From contig NC_079386.1 in the NCBI RefSeq assembly GCF_021018895.1, forward strand, positions 10,789,335-10,853,334: a DNA stretch of 64,000 nt, in the 5' to 3' direction. Shown piece after piece: positions 13,161 to 24,934 of this stretch. The stretch is from Seriola aureovittata (Eukaryota; Chordata; Actinopteri; Carangiformes; Carangidae). The position numbers and the translations under genes were made by a program. The number at the start of each line of letters is the position of its first letter. The stretch's first letter is position 1. The notes under the pieces are model-generated. The model made no database searches and had not been told where the DNA came from. It saw nothing but the letters and a program-made list of their open reading frames with translations.

Positions 13161-15460
13161 ACCTGCTGTGGAGGCCAAGACACAGGGTGCAGATATTAAT
13201 ATATGTTTGTAACTGATTCGGGGAAATGGCACGGTTTTGGAGATGTATTGATTTAGTATAATGATAGAAGACCAATTTCTCAGTTTCTCTATGATACCAA
13301 CAATACTTTTTCAATACCTTGGATAATATCTGTATTTTTTTCTACAAAACCCCTTTTTTATTGAACAAAATAACCAACTTTGTGAAATGTTTAAGTGGTC
13401 GTCACACCATAATACAGTATAAAACTTGCAAAATTGTGACTATGATTAAAGAATAAGAAAATGAGCCTGCAAATCTGACCAGGCGTTCATACCAGCTTTA
13501 GATACTGGACAGTTTTTGATACTTGCTCTGCCATTGTATCCACATTAATGTCTTTTTAGATGACATCTTATTAAACCACAGTTTTACATTAAATATTAAC
13601 TAAATAGCCACACATTAAATATTGTCAAACACATTGTAATGTTTAATTTTTATCATTATCTTCTTACTCTATGAGTGGTGTTTACCAGGGCTGATATAAC
13701 TTTATACTTTCAGGTCTATTGTGGTAACACACACTGGATGTGTAATAGGATTTATAGATCACAGAGTAAGTGGTATTTATGCAAGTTAGTCCATGATGAA
13801 GCAGCCAGTGCTGCCTGGTGAATATCTGTCACGTATGTAAGGAGGAGAATATGGAAATGTGAGAGTTGGCTGCTTATGTGAATCAAACGTAAGCACTTTG
13901 ATTCAATGCTGCTCAGCACCGGGCAGAGGAAAAACACTGACCAGACAGGGCTAAATAAAGCAACAGAAACATGGCACCTGTTATCCCAACAATAGTCCAA
14001 CTGTAAAAGATAAACATAACAACAAATATAGCTGGAGTTGAATGTGTAGCTGTGGTTTTAACTATCAGTGTTTGTGCCAAACTATGCCTCACTTAACCAC
14101 CAAACTTTTGTCACGGGGAGGCAGCTCAGCTACCTGCCACGAGTACAATGTAACTGACAGTTGAGTTTAGCAACTAACTCACAATATCCAAAGACAAACA
14201 CTGGATATAAAGGAATAGCAAAGTTATGGGCTTCACTGCTCAGTTGGGCGGATGGTCACCGGGTAAAACGTCAAACCAGGGGCCGCTAATCCACACTGAA
14301 GTCCCATAAATAAAATTTCAAACCAGGCGTGACTCCTCTCTCCACCTCTCACGCTGTTAATTGGACGAGAAACGTTAAATGTGGGAGCCAAATGTTACAG
14401 TTTAGGTGACACCCCGAGGGCAGTGTGTTGAACAGTATGTCCGCAGTGGTGAAAAGAAGGGGCAGACTGCGGCCTAGTGCGTACACTACGTGCCACGGCC
14501 CGTCGTCGGTAACGTGTACGGTCGGTGTCCCCGCATCCATGCGCACTGACTGCGCTCAGGCCGAGGCCCTGCTGATAAAGATATTCAAGTTCACAACCCA
14601 GAATGACAACCTCTGAGGCACGGAAACCCTCCATCATGTCATCATGGACCTCCGTGTGAACGACCCTGGCTATTTTAATCCTGCGCTGGCCGATAACACG
14701 CCCACACATGATTGATATAACTATGGAAATTGACTTGAATTTTGGCCCGCTGGTGTACAGTAATGACTAAGCTAATACTCGTGATGGCTACGACCTGCAC
14801 CAGCGCATTGAGGAAACAATATCAGTTAGTTTAATCATGTGTTTTGTGTGTTGAGGTTAGAGCCGATGGCATGTATGTGAAAGCAATGCAAGTCGTGCTA
14901 AACGTCACATGCAGCCAGGTCTTGCAGGATTTGCAAACTTAATATAACGACACAGGCGAACGAGTCGGCGGGTATTTTTTTTTCTATTTTAGCCACCAAG
15001 TGAGAATGAAGCTCCGGTTAGGATGTGGAAGTTAGCTAGAGCTGCCAGTGGTCCTCTAGCAAAACACACCGCTGTTGTTACTTCATGGGGGCGTTTAAAG
15101 GGGATATATCATAATACAGCTTCAGACAGACATGTGCATAGGATAACTCGTCTGCTCAGGCGCAAACACGCCCCGTCTATTGGATGTTTTGATAAGGAAC
15201 TTACCCTAGTGATAATAGCTCTCTTGTCTTGTGTTACTTATCAGCCTTTCTCCCTTTAATTCCACCTCCTCCTCTGTGTCCGTGCTAATGGGGTTTCTGG
15301 CCGGGGTCTGTTTCCTCCTCTGTGGCTCGTTTGTGATGTCGCGCTCCCTTTTTCTTTTTTGTAATAGCTATCAGCTATATCTTTATTCCTCTTTCATCCC
15401 GGGCGTTTCCACTCTGCTCTCTTCTCCCCCCGGTTTGTTGTAATCCAGACTGCAGTTTAC
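13161..15460 (-). other. eif5a: eif5a 5' UTR intron
   Basis: About 2.3 kb without a credible coding exon separate the eif5a start codon from the nearest plausible upstream first-exon donor (rc GAG|GTAAAC at 15455-15460). The segment around 14,400-14,720 is relatively GC- and CpG-rich but encodes nothing I recognise. Confidence 0.45.
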
Positions 15461-15640
15461 CTCGTCCAGAGGTACACTACCGTTAAAGTCAGCCGCCGGG
15501 CCGAAAAGAATCAGAGCCCTGGACCCCGCTGTGTTTGTACTGTCTGTTGCCTGCACTCCACCTTCTCGGTCTCTCCCTCATCCAGCTCCTCACCACTGTC
15601 ACAACATTAAAACAATCTAAACATTGCACTTCCGTTGGAT
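15461..15640 (-). promoter_or_regulatory. eif5a: putative eif5a first exon and promoter
   Basis: On the minus strand a good donor at 15455-15460 follows a GC-rich leader (CGGCCCGGCGG around 15,490-15,515). This fits a noncoding first exon feeding the acceptor just before the eif5a ATG. No TATA box is evident. The exact start site cannot be set from sequence. Confidence 0.3.
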
Positions 15641-18600
15641 CTGTCACAATAAAATCCCATCCTTAATTGAAGACGTTACTACAATGTTACTTTAGAGACA
15701 CGACAGACCTCCCCGAACTTCTAGTTTATTTTAGGCCTTTATTATCATTATTATTATTTTTATTAAAAGGATAGTTTGGCAAAATGAATGAATAAATCAA
15801 GGTCAACTTACCATATTTTCATGGGCTTTCAACTGCATCTAATGGTTTTCATCGGAGTACTGAGTTTTTGCAGTTGTCATGGAGATAGCTGTTGCCATCA
15901 CGTGATGTAGTTTGCAAAGTCAATTAGTAACATTCTTGAGTGTTGATGTTCAACTATATTCCAAAATGTATAATTGTATAATACTACTAATAGACTACTG
16001 CATGTATTCTAGTGTGTAGATGTTACATTCTATTCCAGAATGTATAATACAATGTAACTACACTGCAATGTGTTCTAGAATGTAGAAACGAAAATAAAAG
16101 AATCAATACCAATATAAGAGGTTTTTTTTTTAATGTAGGCCTGTATATATGGATTAAAAGTTTTTTTAAACTTAATCACACAGTATATATATATATATAC
16201 ACAGTTCTTGCCATTGATCTCTTATATTAAAGCAATCTGACACATACGTGTACCTTTTCTACTTATCACAAACTGAAAGACAGTTAAAGTATATTTTGCC
16301 TGTTACCCAGGTGTACTTATAAGTGAGTAAAGGATTTGAGTGCTTAAGAAACCTAACTGTTTATGCATAAGGTCTTTAATTCAGGAGCTATATTGCCATT
16401 TTAATTTAGATACACCCTTTTAGGCATTTGCATTCAAAAGTGGACGTGGATTGAAAGACTTTTTGAAAGAAACAATACATATAGGAAACATTACTACAGG
16501 ATAGAATGGGTGTTTTGTCATTATTCTTTCAAAAATATAAACATCTGTTCCATTAATTGTCATTATAACACTAAAATGTAAAAAAATAGGCAGTTTCTTT
16601 TTTTTCCATAACTGATATCAAATTACACACTTTTACACTGAAAGTGAAGTTGCAATTTTTCCGGTCACCGTGTGGCTAACTTGAAAGATCTTGATGTTTC
16701 TTTCATCCAAATGCCAATGAAACAAACCTCGCAAATTGGTACGTTCTGCGCATGCGTAGCTGTTTCATTCTTGAGTAGCATGGACCACTGACTTATTTAC
16801 GAACTGTTCATAAACGTTATGGCACGTGTGTGTTGATCTACTCAGGAATCTTTACAGATATTTTCACAGGTTTCTTATATAGCCTCCAACTGTGGGAACA
16901 GTAAAAGACTTAAATTGCACATAGGCTATTCCTCACCATGACCACTAGGCTACTATAAACGAAAAAGAAAATTACATTTTCAAATTATTAAAAGCTTTAA
17001 CATGTTCATGTTATTTATATTAGTTTGAAGAATAAAGAAGTGTTCAAATTAGTTTTGCTGTCATAAGTCACACATGGCACAGTTTTAGTGCGCCATGTGT
17101 GGTAAATACAGACTCCAGTGCTTTGCTTGCATATCATAGTAGAACATTTCTCATCCAGGTGCTGAAAGTATAAGGCAAGGATCAGAGTATGGACAGGACT
17201 TTCCATTCACTAAACAAAAGTTTGATGAACAAGATCCAAGTATCTCTTCTTATGATTTACTGTTTGAAAACCTTCTTAATCCACAGTGTTGGTGCTGTCA
17301 TCCTGTCAGTGTGCTCCTCTGCTAGATGTAATTCCCTGTGTTGCTGATCATTTCTACCTTCCAATTAGTCTTTTTTTTCTGTCCAGAGACCTATGGCTTC
17401 CGTGCTCAGCAAATGGTTTCATTGAATTTGGCAGATCTGAGAGCGGCAAGGTTAAATTTAGTGCTGTGAAACTGGAGTCCTATGACCTATGTGCTGAGGG
17501 CTGCAGTTAAAGCCATAGTTAACCCCAAAATGAAAATTCAGTCATCGCTTTCTTAATCCTATGTCACCTTAAACCTTCATGTAAGGCCTTCAAACCCACA
17601 GTGTGCTTGTCTCCAGAACATTATAACAGCCTTCAAAAGCTGAAGGAGCTATTTATTCGCAGGACAAAATAATCATAAAATGTCCCCAGACAGCAATCAC
17701 ATTCAATATGGAAGTTAATTTTAGGATGAACTATTTCTTCACTGCATAGCAGCAGAAAACCAGAGGCAGGGGTGAGGAAATTAGTTCCTGATCAATACTG
17801 TCTGTAATTACTCAGCAAAGCAACAGAGCACTGTTATATAAACTGATTACCTTGTAAATTACATTCAGTCTGTTTCTCACCACTATAAGTTAGCCCATCA
17901 CATATTATCGTAAAATAAAATGTGGTCACATTCCCTGACTGATTTTTGTCAAAAATTAAAGTCCTACTCATAATTACTATGGATCCAGTCACCATGTGTT
18001 TTCCTTTACTGGTTGAAAACAGTATTGGTCTCATGAACCTGTTCAAAAGGTTGAGGCGAAATTACATAGATCAGTTACTTCTCTGTGATGGTCTAAACCC
18101 ACTGATTTAGCTAAAAGAATTAGTTATAGTATGTCAGTGGCAAAATGCTTACACCTTTGCTTGGGGTAGAAGAAACTATTTTGTTGACAGTTTTGTACTA
18201 ATTTAGCCCCCAATTTATACGAATAAACTGAGTCAAATATGTAATTGAGGGAACAAAAATCTAGAGTCCCCATTAACTTGAATATTATGAAATGCTTTGA
18301 CAACTAGATAACAAAAATTCATTCACACTTCACCAGCAGAGGTATGTATCAAATTATTCAAGACTATATGCTGTCATATGATTATTATGATGGGTATGCT
18401 TAAATATGTATGTTTATTATAGCATTTGCTAATTGGGATCCTCATAGTAATAAACATTAACGAACTTTAAATCTAGGATTGATTTGTTTGACAGGTTTAC
18501 AGTGAAGTTACTCATCCATTTGAGCCAAAGCCAAATCATAGCATCATATTTCATCATATCATAAACAGTAATCCTATAACACAGCATATTCACACTAATA

Positions 18601-18719
18601 AAATGGTCCATAAACTAAGAGCAATATAAAGAAAACACCTCCCGTTATAAAATCAGGCTCCTCTCATTCTTACCTGTTCTCCACCTGTCAATTTTTCCCT
18701 CCCAATTTCTGACCGCGCC
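15641..18719. other. intergenic region between eif5a and the Y-box gene
   Basis: The two genes are divergent and this ~3 kb separates their promoters. It is AT-rich and holds a (TA)n run at about 16,183-16,199. Two stretches resemble dispersed fish repeats: one near 15,765-15,910 (AAAGGATAGTTTGGC...) and one at about 17,510-17,740 (CCCAAAATGAAAATTCAGTC...). No gene is recognised. Confidence 0.5.
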
Positions 18720-18722
18720 CAG

Positions 18723-18807
18723 CCAATCACACTCCAGCTCGGGGTCTCGTGAAACCAATGAGGGCGCGACTTCTGTACGACAACCCGAGGGGATGTCGGG
18801 ATAAAAA
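18723..18807 (+). promoter_or_regulatory. ybx2: Y-box gene promoter: two CCAAT/Y-boxes and TATA-like element
   Basis: CCAAT occurs at 18723-18727 and again at 18755-18759, 32 bp apart (about three helical turns). ATAAAAA follows at 18801-18807, and the start codon is at 18892. Read on the other strand, the first element is GTGATTGGCT, close to the Y-box consensus CTGATTGG that NF-Y and Y-box proteins recognise. Spacing to the ATG gives a leader of roughly 60 nt. Confidence 0.6.
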
Positions 18808-18891
18808 CTTAGCCGTGCTCGGTAGAAAAGTTTCGGGAAGAGCAGGAGGGAGGGGACAGAGGAGTAAAAGTGTAATAATCCGACAGCGAGC

Positions 18892-21800
18892 ATGACCGAC
18901 GCCGAGGCGCAGAGCGCTCCACCATCGGCACCGGTGGAAGACAAGCCACAGCCGGAGAGGAAAGTCATAGGTGGGTACAGAAGGTGCTCCTGGTTCAAAC
19001 TTGAGTGTTTATCCGTCAGGGAAAGTTTTAAACCACTAACTTTAGTCTGAATTCATGTGCGTTTTATCATATGAGTGAGATGAACAGATTATGCTGTCGC
19101 CGCAACAAGTTTTATATAAAAATGAGCTGTTTTATGTGTGAAACTGTTGATTATCTATTGTGTCAACAACGGCAAGGTACTGTTAAGATATGTCGACAAA
19201 TAACTGTCAATCGCTCCTTCTTTTGACACCATGTTGTGTTTCGTTTCTGGAGGAACACGTGTCCTCAGTTTTACACATGGGTTTTGTGTGGCGCAGCTAT
19301 ATCTATCAGTGAGGTAAAATCTGTGCTGTGAACATCAACATGGAAGCAATTAATCTGGCCAACTGAAAAATTAAATTGTTTGATTTGTCTCTCATAAATG
19401 CGTCACTAGGACATGACTACTTTTCTTTACGTGTTTTCGTGCGTTGACGTTAAATTCTTTCAGTTAATGACTGTTTCTTCTGTAAGTGAGAAGAGGAAGA
19501 AGAAAGTCATAGTCCATTGTGCTGTAGCTGTCTGTTAACAGTGTGAACACTTGACCTAAATTTCCTCTTTATCAGCTGTCGCGCGCTCCAAGTTGCACAC
19601 GCGCGCCCCCTCACAGGTGCAAATCATTATAGTGAGACGCAAACGTGCCAATTAAATGCCTTTTTAGATGGTTTTCAAAGAGAACCGCTTGACTCAACGA
19701 TGCAGCCGTGTTGTTTTTCGGTGACTTGTTTTTGTGACCCCTTTCTTACGAGGTGAGAAACCGTGTATCTTTGATAGCAGCCCTCCCTCGTGACCTAGTG
19801 CAGACCTGGTTTCAAAGTTTTTACTGTTAATGATTGACGCACATTGCTCTCATTTCTTGTTAGCGAGGCTGCCATTGATACAAGTACGATAACGGTATAG
19901 TCTGTGACTGGCTGTATAGCAATATGTGAAATGTTATAGGGTATCTATTTAATCATGTGCTACCTGCTGTTGCAGCCACCTTGGTCCAAGGCACAGTGAA
20001 ATGGTTCAATGTGCGGAATGGATACGGCTTCATAAACAGGTACTGCCTCCTTTCAGTTACTTTAGGTTATGGACATATTTACATTACTTAAGTTTACTAT
20101 AAGTCTAATTAAATATTTTAATTTAGGCCCCATGTGTCAAGCTTATTAATAATGATTTATTTCTCTTAGGAATGATACTAAAGAAGATGTATTTGTTCAT
20201 CAGGTAAGATGAGAATTGTGTGTATTTATGCTATATAAATGTATGCCATCCTTTTGATGCTTACTGTATCTCTGCAGACTGCTATCAAGAAGAACAACCC
20301 TAGGAAATTCCTCCGCAGTGTGGGAGACGGAGAGGTTGTAGAATTTGATGTGATTGAAGCAGCCAAGGTAAGAATCGTGGAATCCATGTGATAATATGGT
20401 GTTAACGCAACAAATTCAAATATCTGCTGATGTTAAAATTCTCCATATTTTCCCTGTCATTGGTGTTCCCTCAGGGCTCAGAAGCAGCCAATGTGACCGG
20501 CCCAGGTGGTGTTCCAGTCAAAGGGAGCCGCTATGCACCCAACAAACGCCGCTTCCGTCGGCGGTTCTTCCCCCGCAGCCCTCGGCCTGGTGACCAGAGC
20601 AAACCAGCAGATGGCCAAGCCACTGTTGAGGGTGAGGGATCAGGGGAAAGTGATGGAACGAGACCTCAGCAGCGCCGTCGTAGGCCCCAGAGACCACGGC
20701 AGGATGCACAAGATGTAAGCAGAGGGATGTGTACAACGGAAACAACAACCTGTAGAGCTTGCTGAAGGACATGGCTGTGGGGTGGATACTTTTTTATTTT
20801 TTTTATTTTATTTTTTTTTAATTCTTTATCAACCTTGAAAAGAAGTGTATGGGACAGTGGGGACAGGATATGAATATAACCTTTGGTAAAAATGAGTATA
20901 AATCAAGTTTTCTAATAAAGAAAGTAGAATCAGCAGAATACAATTAATGAACAACTGTGGAAAGATCGTTTAAATGTTGCAATAATTACTTTAAAGGGAG
21001 GGATACAGCTGAAATCCACTGAGGAATTGTTATGTGGCAGACCAGTCTGAGCTTTTGTTACTTGATCTCTGTCAGGGTGAGTCTGGAGAGCAAAAGAATG
21101 AAGTAGCAGAGGGTGACCAAACGCAGCGACCGCAACGGCGTAGATTCTGGCGTCCGTACCGCAGGTGACTTGACATCACTTCCTAAACTTCTATAGGTTT
21201 TAAGTCATTTCCACTTCTGGATTCCAGGAATTCAGAACCGATTGAATATTGTCTCTGTCCTGGGATTCGCAGACCGTTCCGGCCTCGCCCACATTTTGAT
21301 CAGGGTGCAGATGGCGAGCAGGCAGCTGCTCCAGAGGAGAGCCAGGAGCAGGGTGAGATGAAGCAGACGGAGGCCTCTGAGGGCCCACAGACCAATGGAG
21401 AAGCAGCTGAGGGCCAGAAACAACGGCGCCAGACTAGACGCCGCAGGCAAAGGAACTCAGAGTCATCTGCCTCAAAAGTGAGTATGATTGTTAATGGATG
21501 GTAAACTGCATCCAGTGCTCTGTGATTGACACTTGAGCTATTTGGACCCAAAAGAATCCAAATGACAAAAATTCATGGAATAAATGAGAACTTGCCATTA
21601 GAAATAATGTTGTTGTTGTTGTTTGGAGACAAAGTTTCCCTGCATTCAGCCTTGAAACAGAATGTGATGTCAAGGAATATTGACCAGTGGTGTTTGTGGA
21701 TGAAAGCAGTTTAGCGACATGTATTTAAGTTTTAGTATGGCCCAAAATGGTCAGAGTCATTGACAGTATATGGTACATACCATAAATATTGTAGTGTCAC

Positions 21801-22272
21801 TGTCACTGGCTGTGGAACACTTATTGCATGTTTTCCCTTTTTCTATCAATGTGTCCTGTCTCAGTACGGTCAAATACCAAAGGCAAATCTACTTTGTTCC
21901 TACACCAAATCCTAAAATACATGAAAAATGATCTCAAAACTGTTACTGTTGCATGCTTGAGACAATCTTTCTGCTTGCACACATTGCAGAATGATACAGA
22001 GAAGTCTGCATCAGAGCCTGGTACCCCCCCTCAGAATTCAAAACCAGCTGACTTGAAATCTGCATCAAAATCACCAAAGGTTTCCCCTAAAGCCTCTGCA
22101 AAAACACCCAAATCACCTGAGGTAAGGTGTTAAACCTCTCAGACTTTTCCCTCTTTTTGTATTCTATTATAGTATTTGTATTACCATTTGTGTGTTGTGA
22201 TGACACAAATATCTTAACTGTCTGTCCCCACAGCAGGCAGCTGCCACAACAGTCCCAGCCCCAACAGAGTGA
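18892..22272 (+). CDS. ybx2: Y-box binding protein (YBX2 by synteny; YBX1-like sequence)
   Basis: This is a cold-shock-domain protein that packages mRNA into translationally masked RNPs; YBX2 (FRGY2/MSY2) does so mainly in germ cells. Nine exons (18892-18970, 19976-20039, 20170-20203, 20278-20367, 20475-20714, 21076-21164, 21273-21477, 21990-22121, 22234-22272) give 323 aa. After an acidic, Pro-rich N-terminus (1-25) the cold-shock domain runs ~28-100, with RNP1 [12 protein letters not shown] and RNP2 [24 protein letters not shown] follows. The C-terminal half alternates Arg-rich blocks ([29 protein letters not shown]) with acidic blocks, which is typical of Y-box proteins. It ends in a Lys/Ser/Pro segment. 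The family is certain. The ybx2 label rests on its place between eif5a and slc2a4; the length and tail are closer to YBX1, so the paralogue remains open. Confidence 0.93.
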
Positions 22273-23320
22273 CGTCAATGAGAGGACAGTCACGTGACCC
22301 TTGGCAAGAGGTGGGACCAACTTTAATGTGGTGCAACCCTGGGTCAGGCGGGGTGGGAGACATGAGGGTGTAGGGTTGCACTTCTTGTGCTACACGTCCC
22401 ACATTGGCTATCTTTTACAGAGAGCAGGATGACGGACATTAACGGGCTGTTGAGTCAAGATAATGGATTTAAAGTGGAAAGGACTTTATGTCAAGTCTCT
22501 AAAGACTGCGTACATTTGGACTGAATCTTAATGCAGGGAATGTTTTTGCTCAAACTCTGGAAACCTGGATTTAGATTAATATAATCCTTGTTTGAGAGTA
22601 AGACGTGTCTTTTTGTGTCTGTCTTTCTTTCAATCCCTGTGTCTCCCTTGTGTTTTTTTATTTTTTTTTATTTTCATTTTTTGTTTTGTTTCTCATAGGT
22701 CCTAGGGTTGGAGGACTGGACCTATTTCAGAACACATGCACTGCTCCCCTCCCTGCACTCCCCCATCCTCCAACCCACCTCATCTCGCTGTCATCCCCTC
22801 AGGCCCCTTCCCCCCTCATCTTGTGTTGTCCTGTCTAGACGCTGTGTGGAGAGGGATGGAATAGGGAAGAAATGGGATATAGGTGGGTGGTGGGTGCATG
22901 TTTAGAAATTAAAAATACATCTTGAAAAAGAAAAATGGGAAAGAATGGACAATCTGCTTGGTAGCCCAGTTATTCCAACCCCACTTTAAAAACTATTTTC
23001 CTTTAATTGACCAGATGGGGCACATCAAGTAGTTTAGAGGAACCAGCCTTGATTTTTATTTTAACTTCTTAATTTGGTTGAAGAGGGGAAAACCAAGCAG
23101 GTGTGAGGTTGGAGGTGCATTATGGGAGTCAGTTTAGTTCTGTGACCCTCAATCGATTCTTAAAACATACTACTCCCTTCATCCTCCTCAGTTGAGGATA
23201 GATTGAAAAGAAACTTTATTTCTCTTGTTTTACTTATTTGTGCATGCTATTCTTTGGAGGGGATTATGTGCAATGTCAATACTTAAAATGTTAATGAATA
23301 AACCATGTTTGCAAATCTCA
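22273..23320 (+). other. ybx2: Y-box gene 3' UTR
   Basis: There is no coding signal from the stop at 22270-22272 to the polyadenylation hexamer AATAAA at 23297-23302. The sequence includes T-rich tracts near 22,655-22,690, characteristic of 3' UTRs. A minus-strand hexamer (TTTATT at 23215-23220) may end the facing slc2a4 transcript, so the two 3' UTRs could overlap by about 100 bp. Confidence 0.6.
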
Positions 23321-24934
23321 GGATTTAGTCCTTATTTCTTGTCTAGGTTGCAGATACAGAAACTGCTTTGCAGTTTTTGCCTTTGCATGTTTTTAACAAA
23401 ATTCGATTACTTAAAGAATATTATTGGTCACTCATTAATGGAAGTGTTTTCAGTAACATTATTTACAGTACTTGCATCCTTTAGTCACAACATGACCACA
23501 GCATCAATATTCTCTCTGTACAAATTACAGGTCCTCTCTGAACAATCTCATTACAAATTTTCTTCAGAAGGTAGTGATACACACCATTAAAAGAAGACGG
23601 CAAACAGCACACATGACAGATGCAGGAAAAATACAAACATGATGCTTGTGTGATACAAAATGAATCTACAAGATCTCTTTACAGAACCTTTTAAATTGCA
23701 CATCTTGCTCTAGTCTGAGGCTTCTGTTTACAAAACTAAACACCAACTGGAGTGCATAAAGAATTGAAGCTTTTAGACCCTCACACCCTTAAAACTGTAT
23801 CAACAACCAAACGACACACTATATGTACAGATGAAGTACTAAAATAGATAAATATTGTTTCTTTTTAAAAGTAGCATTTCTACATGTGCAACGAGTTTCA
23901 CAAGATCAAAAAAATACTTTGTGTTGGCACTTTGCCTTAGCGTAAGCTGGGAATGCACCTCACGATTGAAACCCCAGTTAGACAATGAAGACTTTGAGCC
24001 TGTTTTTTTTTTTTTTGTTTTGTTTTGTTTTTTGTTTTTTTTATCCAAGAGATCGTCAGGGTGAATTAATGGGTCACATTGGACAGTTGGCATAATATCA
24101 TTGGAGCTAGGGCTGTGTATCAGAAGTTTGTCTAGTCATGTTCAAAACCTTGAGATTATAGGTACTGAAATTGTATTTTTCAGATACTTAAAGGAATATA
24201 AAAATGCTTTTCAACAAACCTTTTTTTTTTTCATTTACAAAAGAAGCCAAACATCTAAACACAACTAAAATAATCCTGCACACTTAGGGTCTAAACCTTG
24301 TTCCTTCCAGATGAGTTTCAAACCATTGACAGCCACTAACATCTCATTTATAAATCAGAACATGATCTTGTAGGTGAATTTTACTAATGACAGAAATCTG
24401 AAACCAATGTCTCACACACTCCAGTGTGTTCCCAGCTTTAGTACAACATATGCAAGTATACTCAACCCTGTGGCTGTATATTCTGGTTTTTTAACCTAGC
24501 TCCGAAAACTTTGGATGTCTTTGTAGATAAAGTGCAGGAAATCCTCCCCTCTCTCCACCTCTGACAATATTGCAACTGAGTGCATTGCATAAAATCCTAC
24601 CACACTGGCAGTCAATGCCTCAACAGTCCAGACACCTTCTCCTTATGTGCATCATATTCCTTGAACTTACATCTTCAGCTTTTACTCTGTAGGTTTTCAG
24701 ACTCTGTCAAGGAAAGAATTCTTAACTATTTACCTTGGATTGCAGTGGCACCAGCATAGGACAAGTCCAAAACACCCAAATTGTCACACACCTTTAACAC
24801 TGCTTTGGCACCACAATCTATGAATATAACAATCGACCTCAATATACATGTCAATAAAAATTTTGGCGTCAGGCCCATATACACAGTTCATCCCAGGCTG
24901 TTCTCAGTTCAATCTCTCATCAAGCAGGGACTTT
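23303..24934 (-). other. slc2a4: probable slc2a4 3' UTR
   Basis: This 1.6 kb has no exon of either gene. No minus-strand AATAAA complement was noticed between 23,303 and 24,934; the nearest candidate is TTTATT at 23215-23220, which would make a 1.7 kb 3' UTR. A T-rich/TTTTG run lies at 24,003-24,041. Confidence 0.4.
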
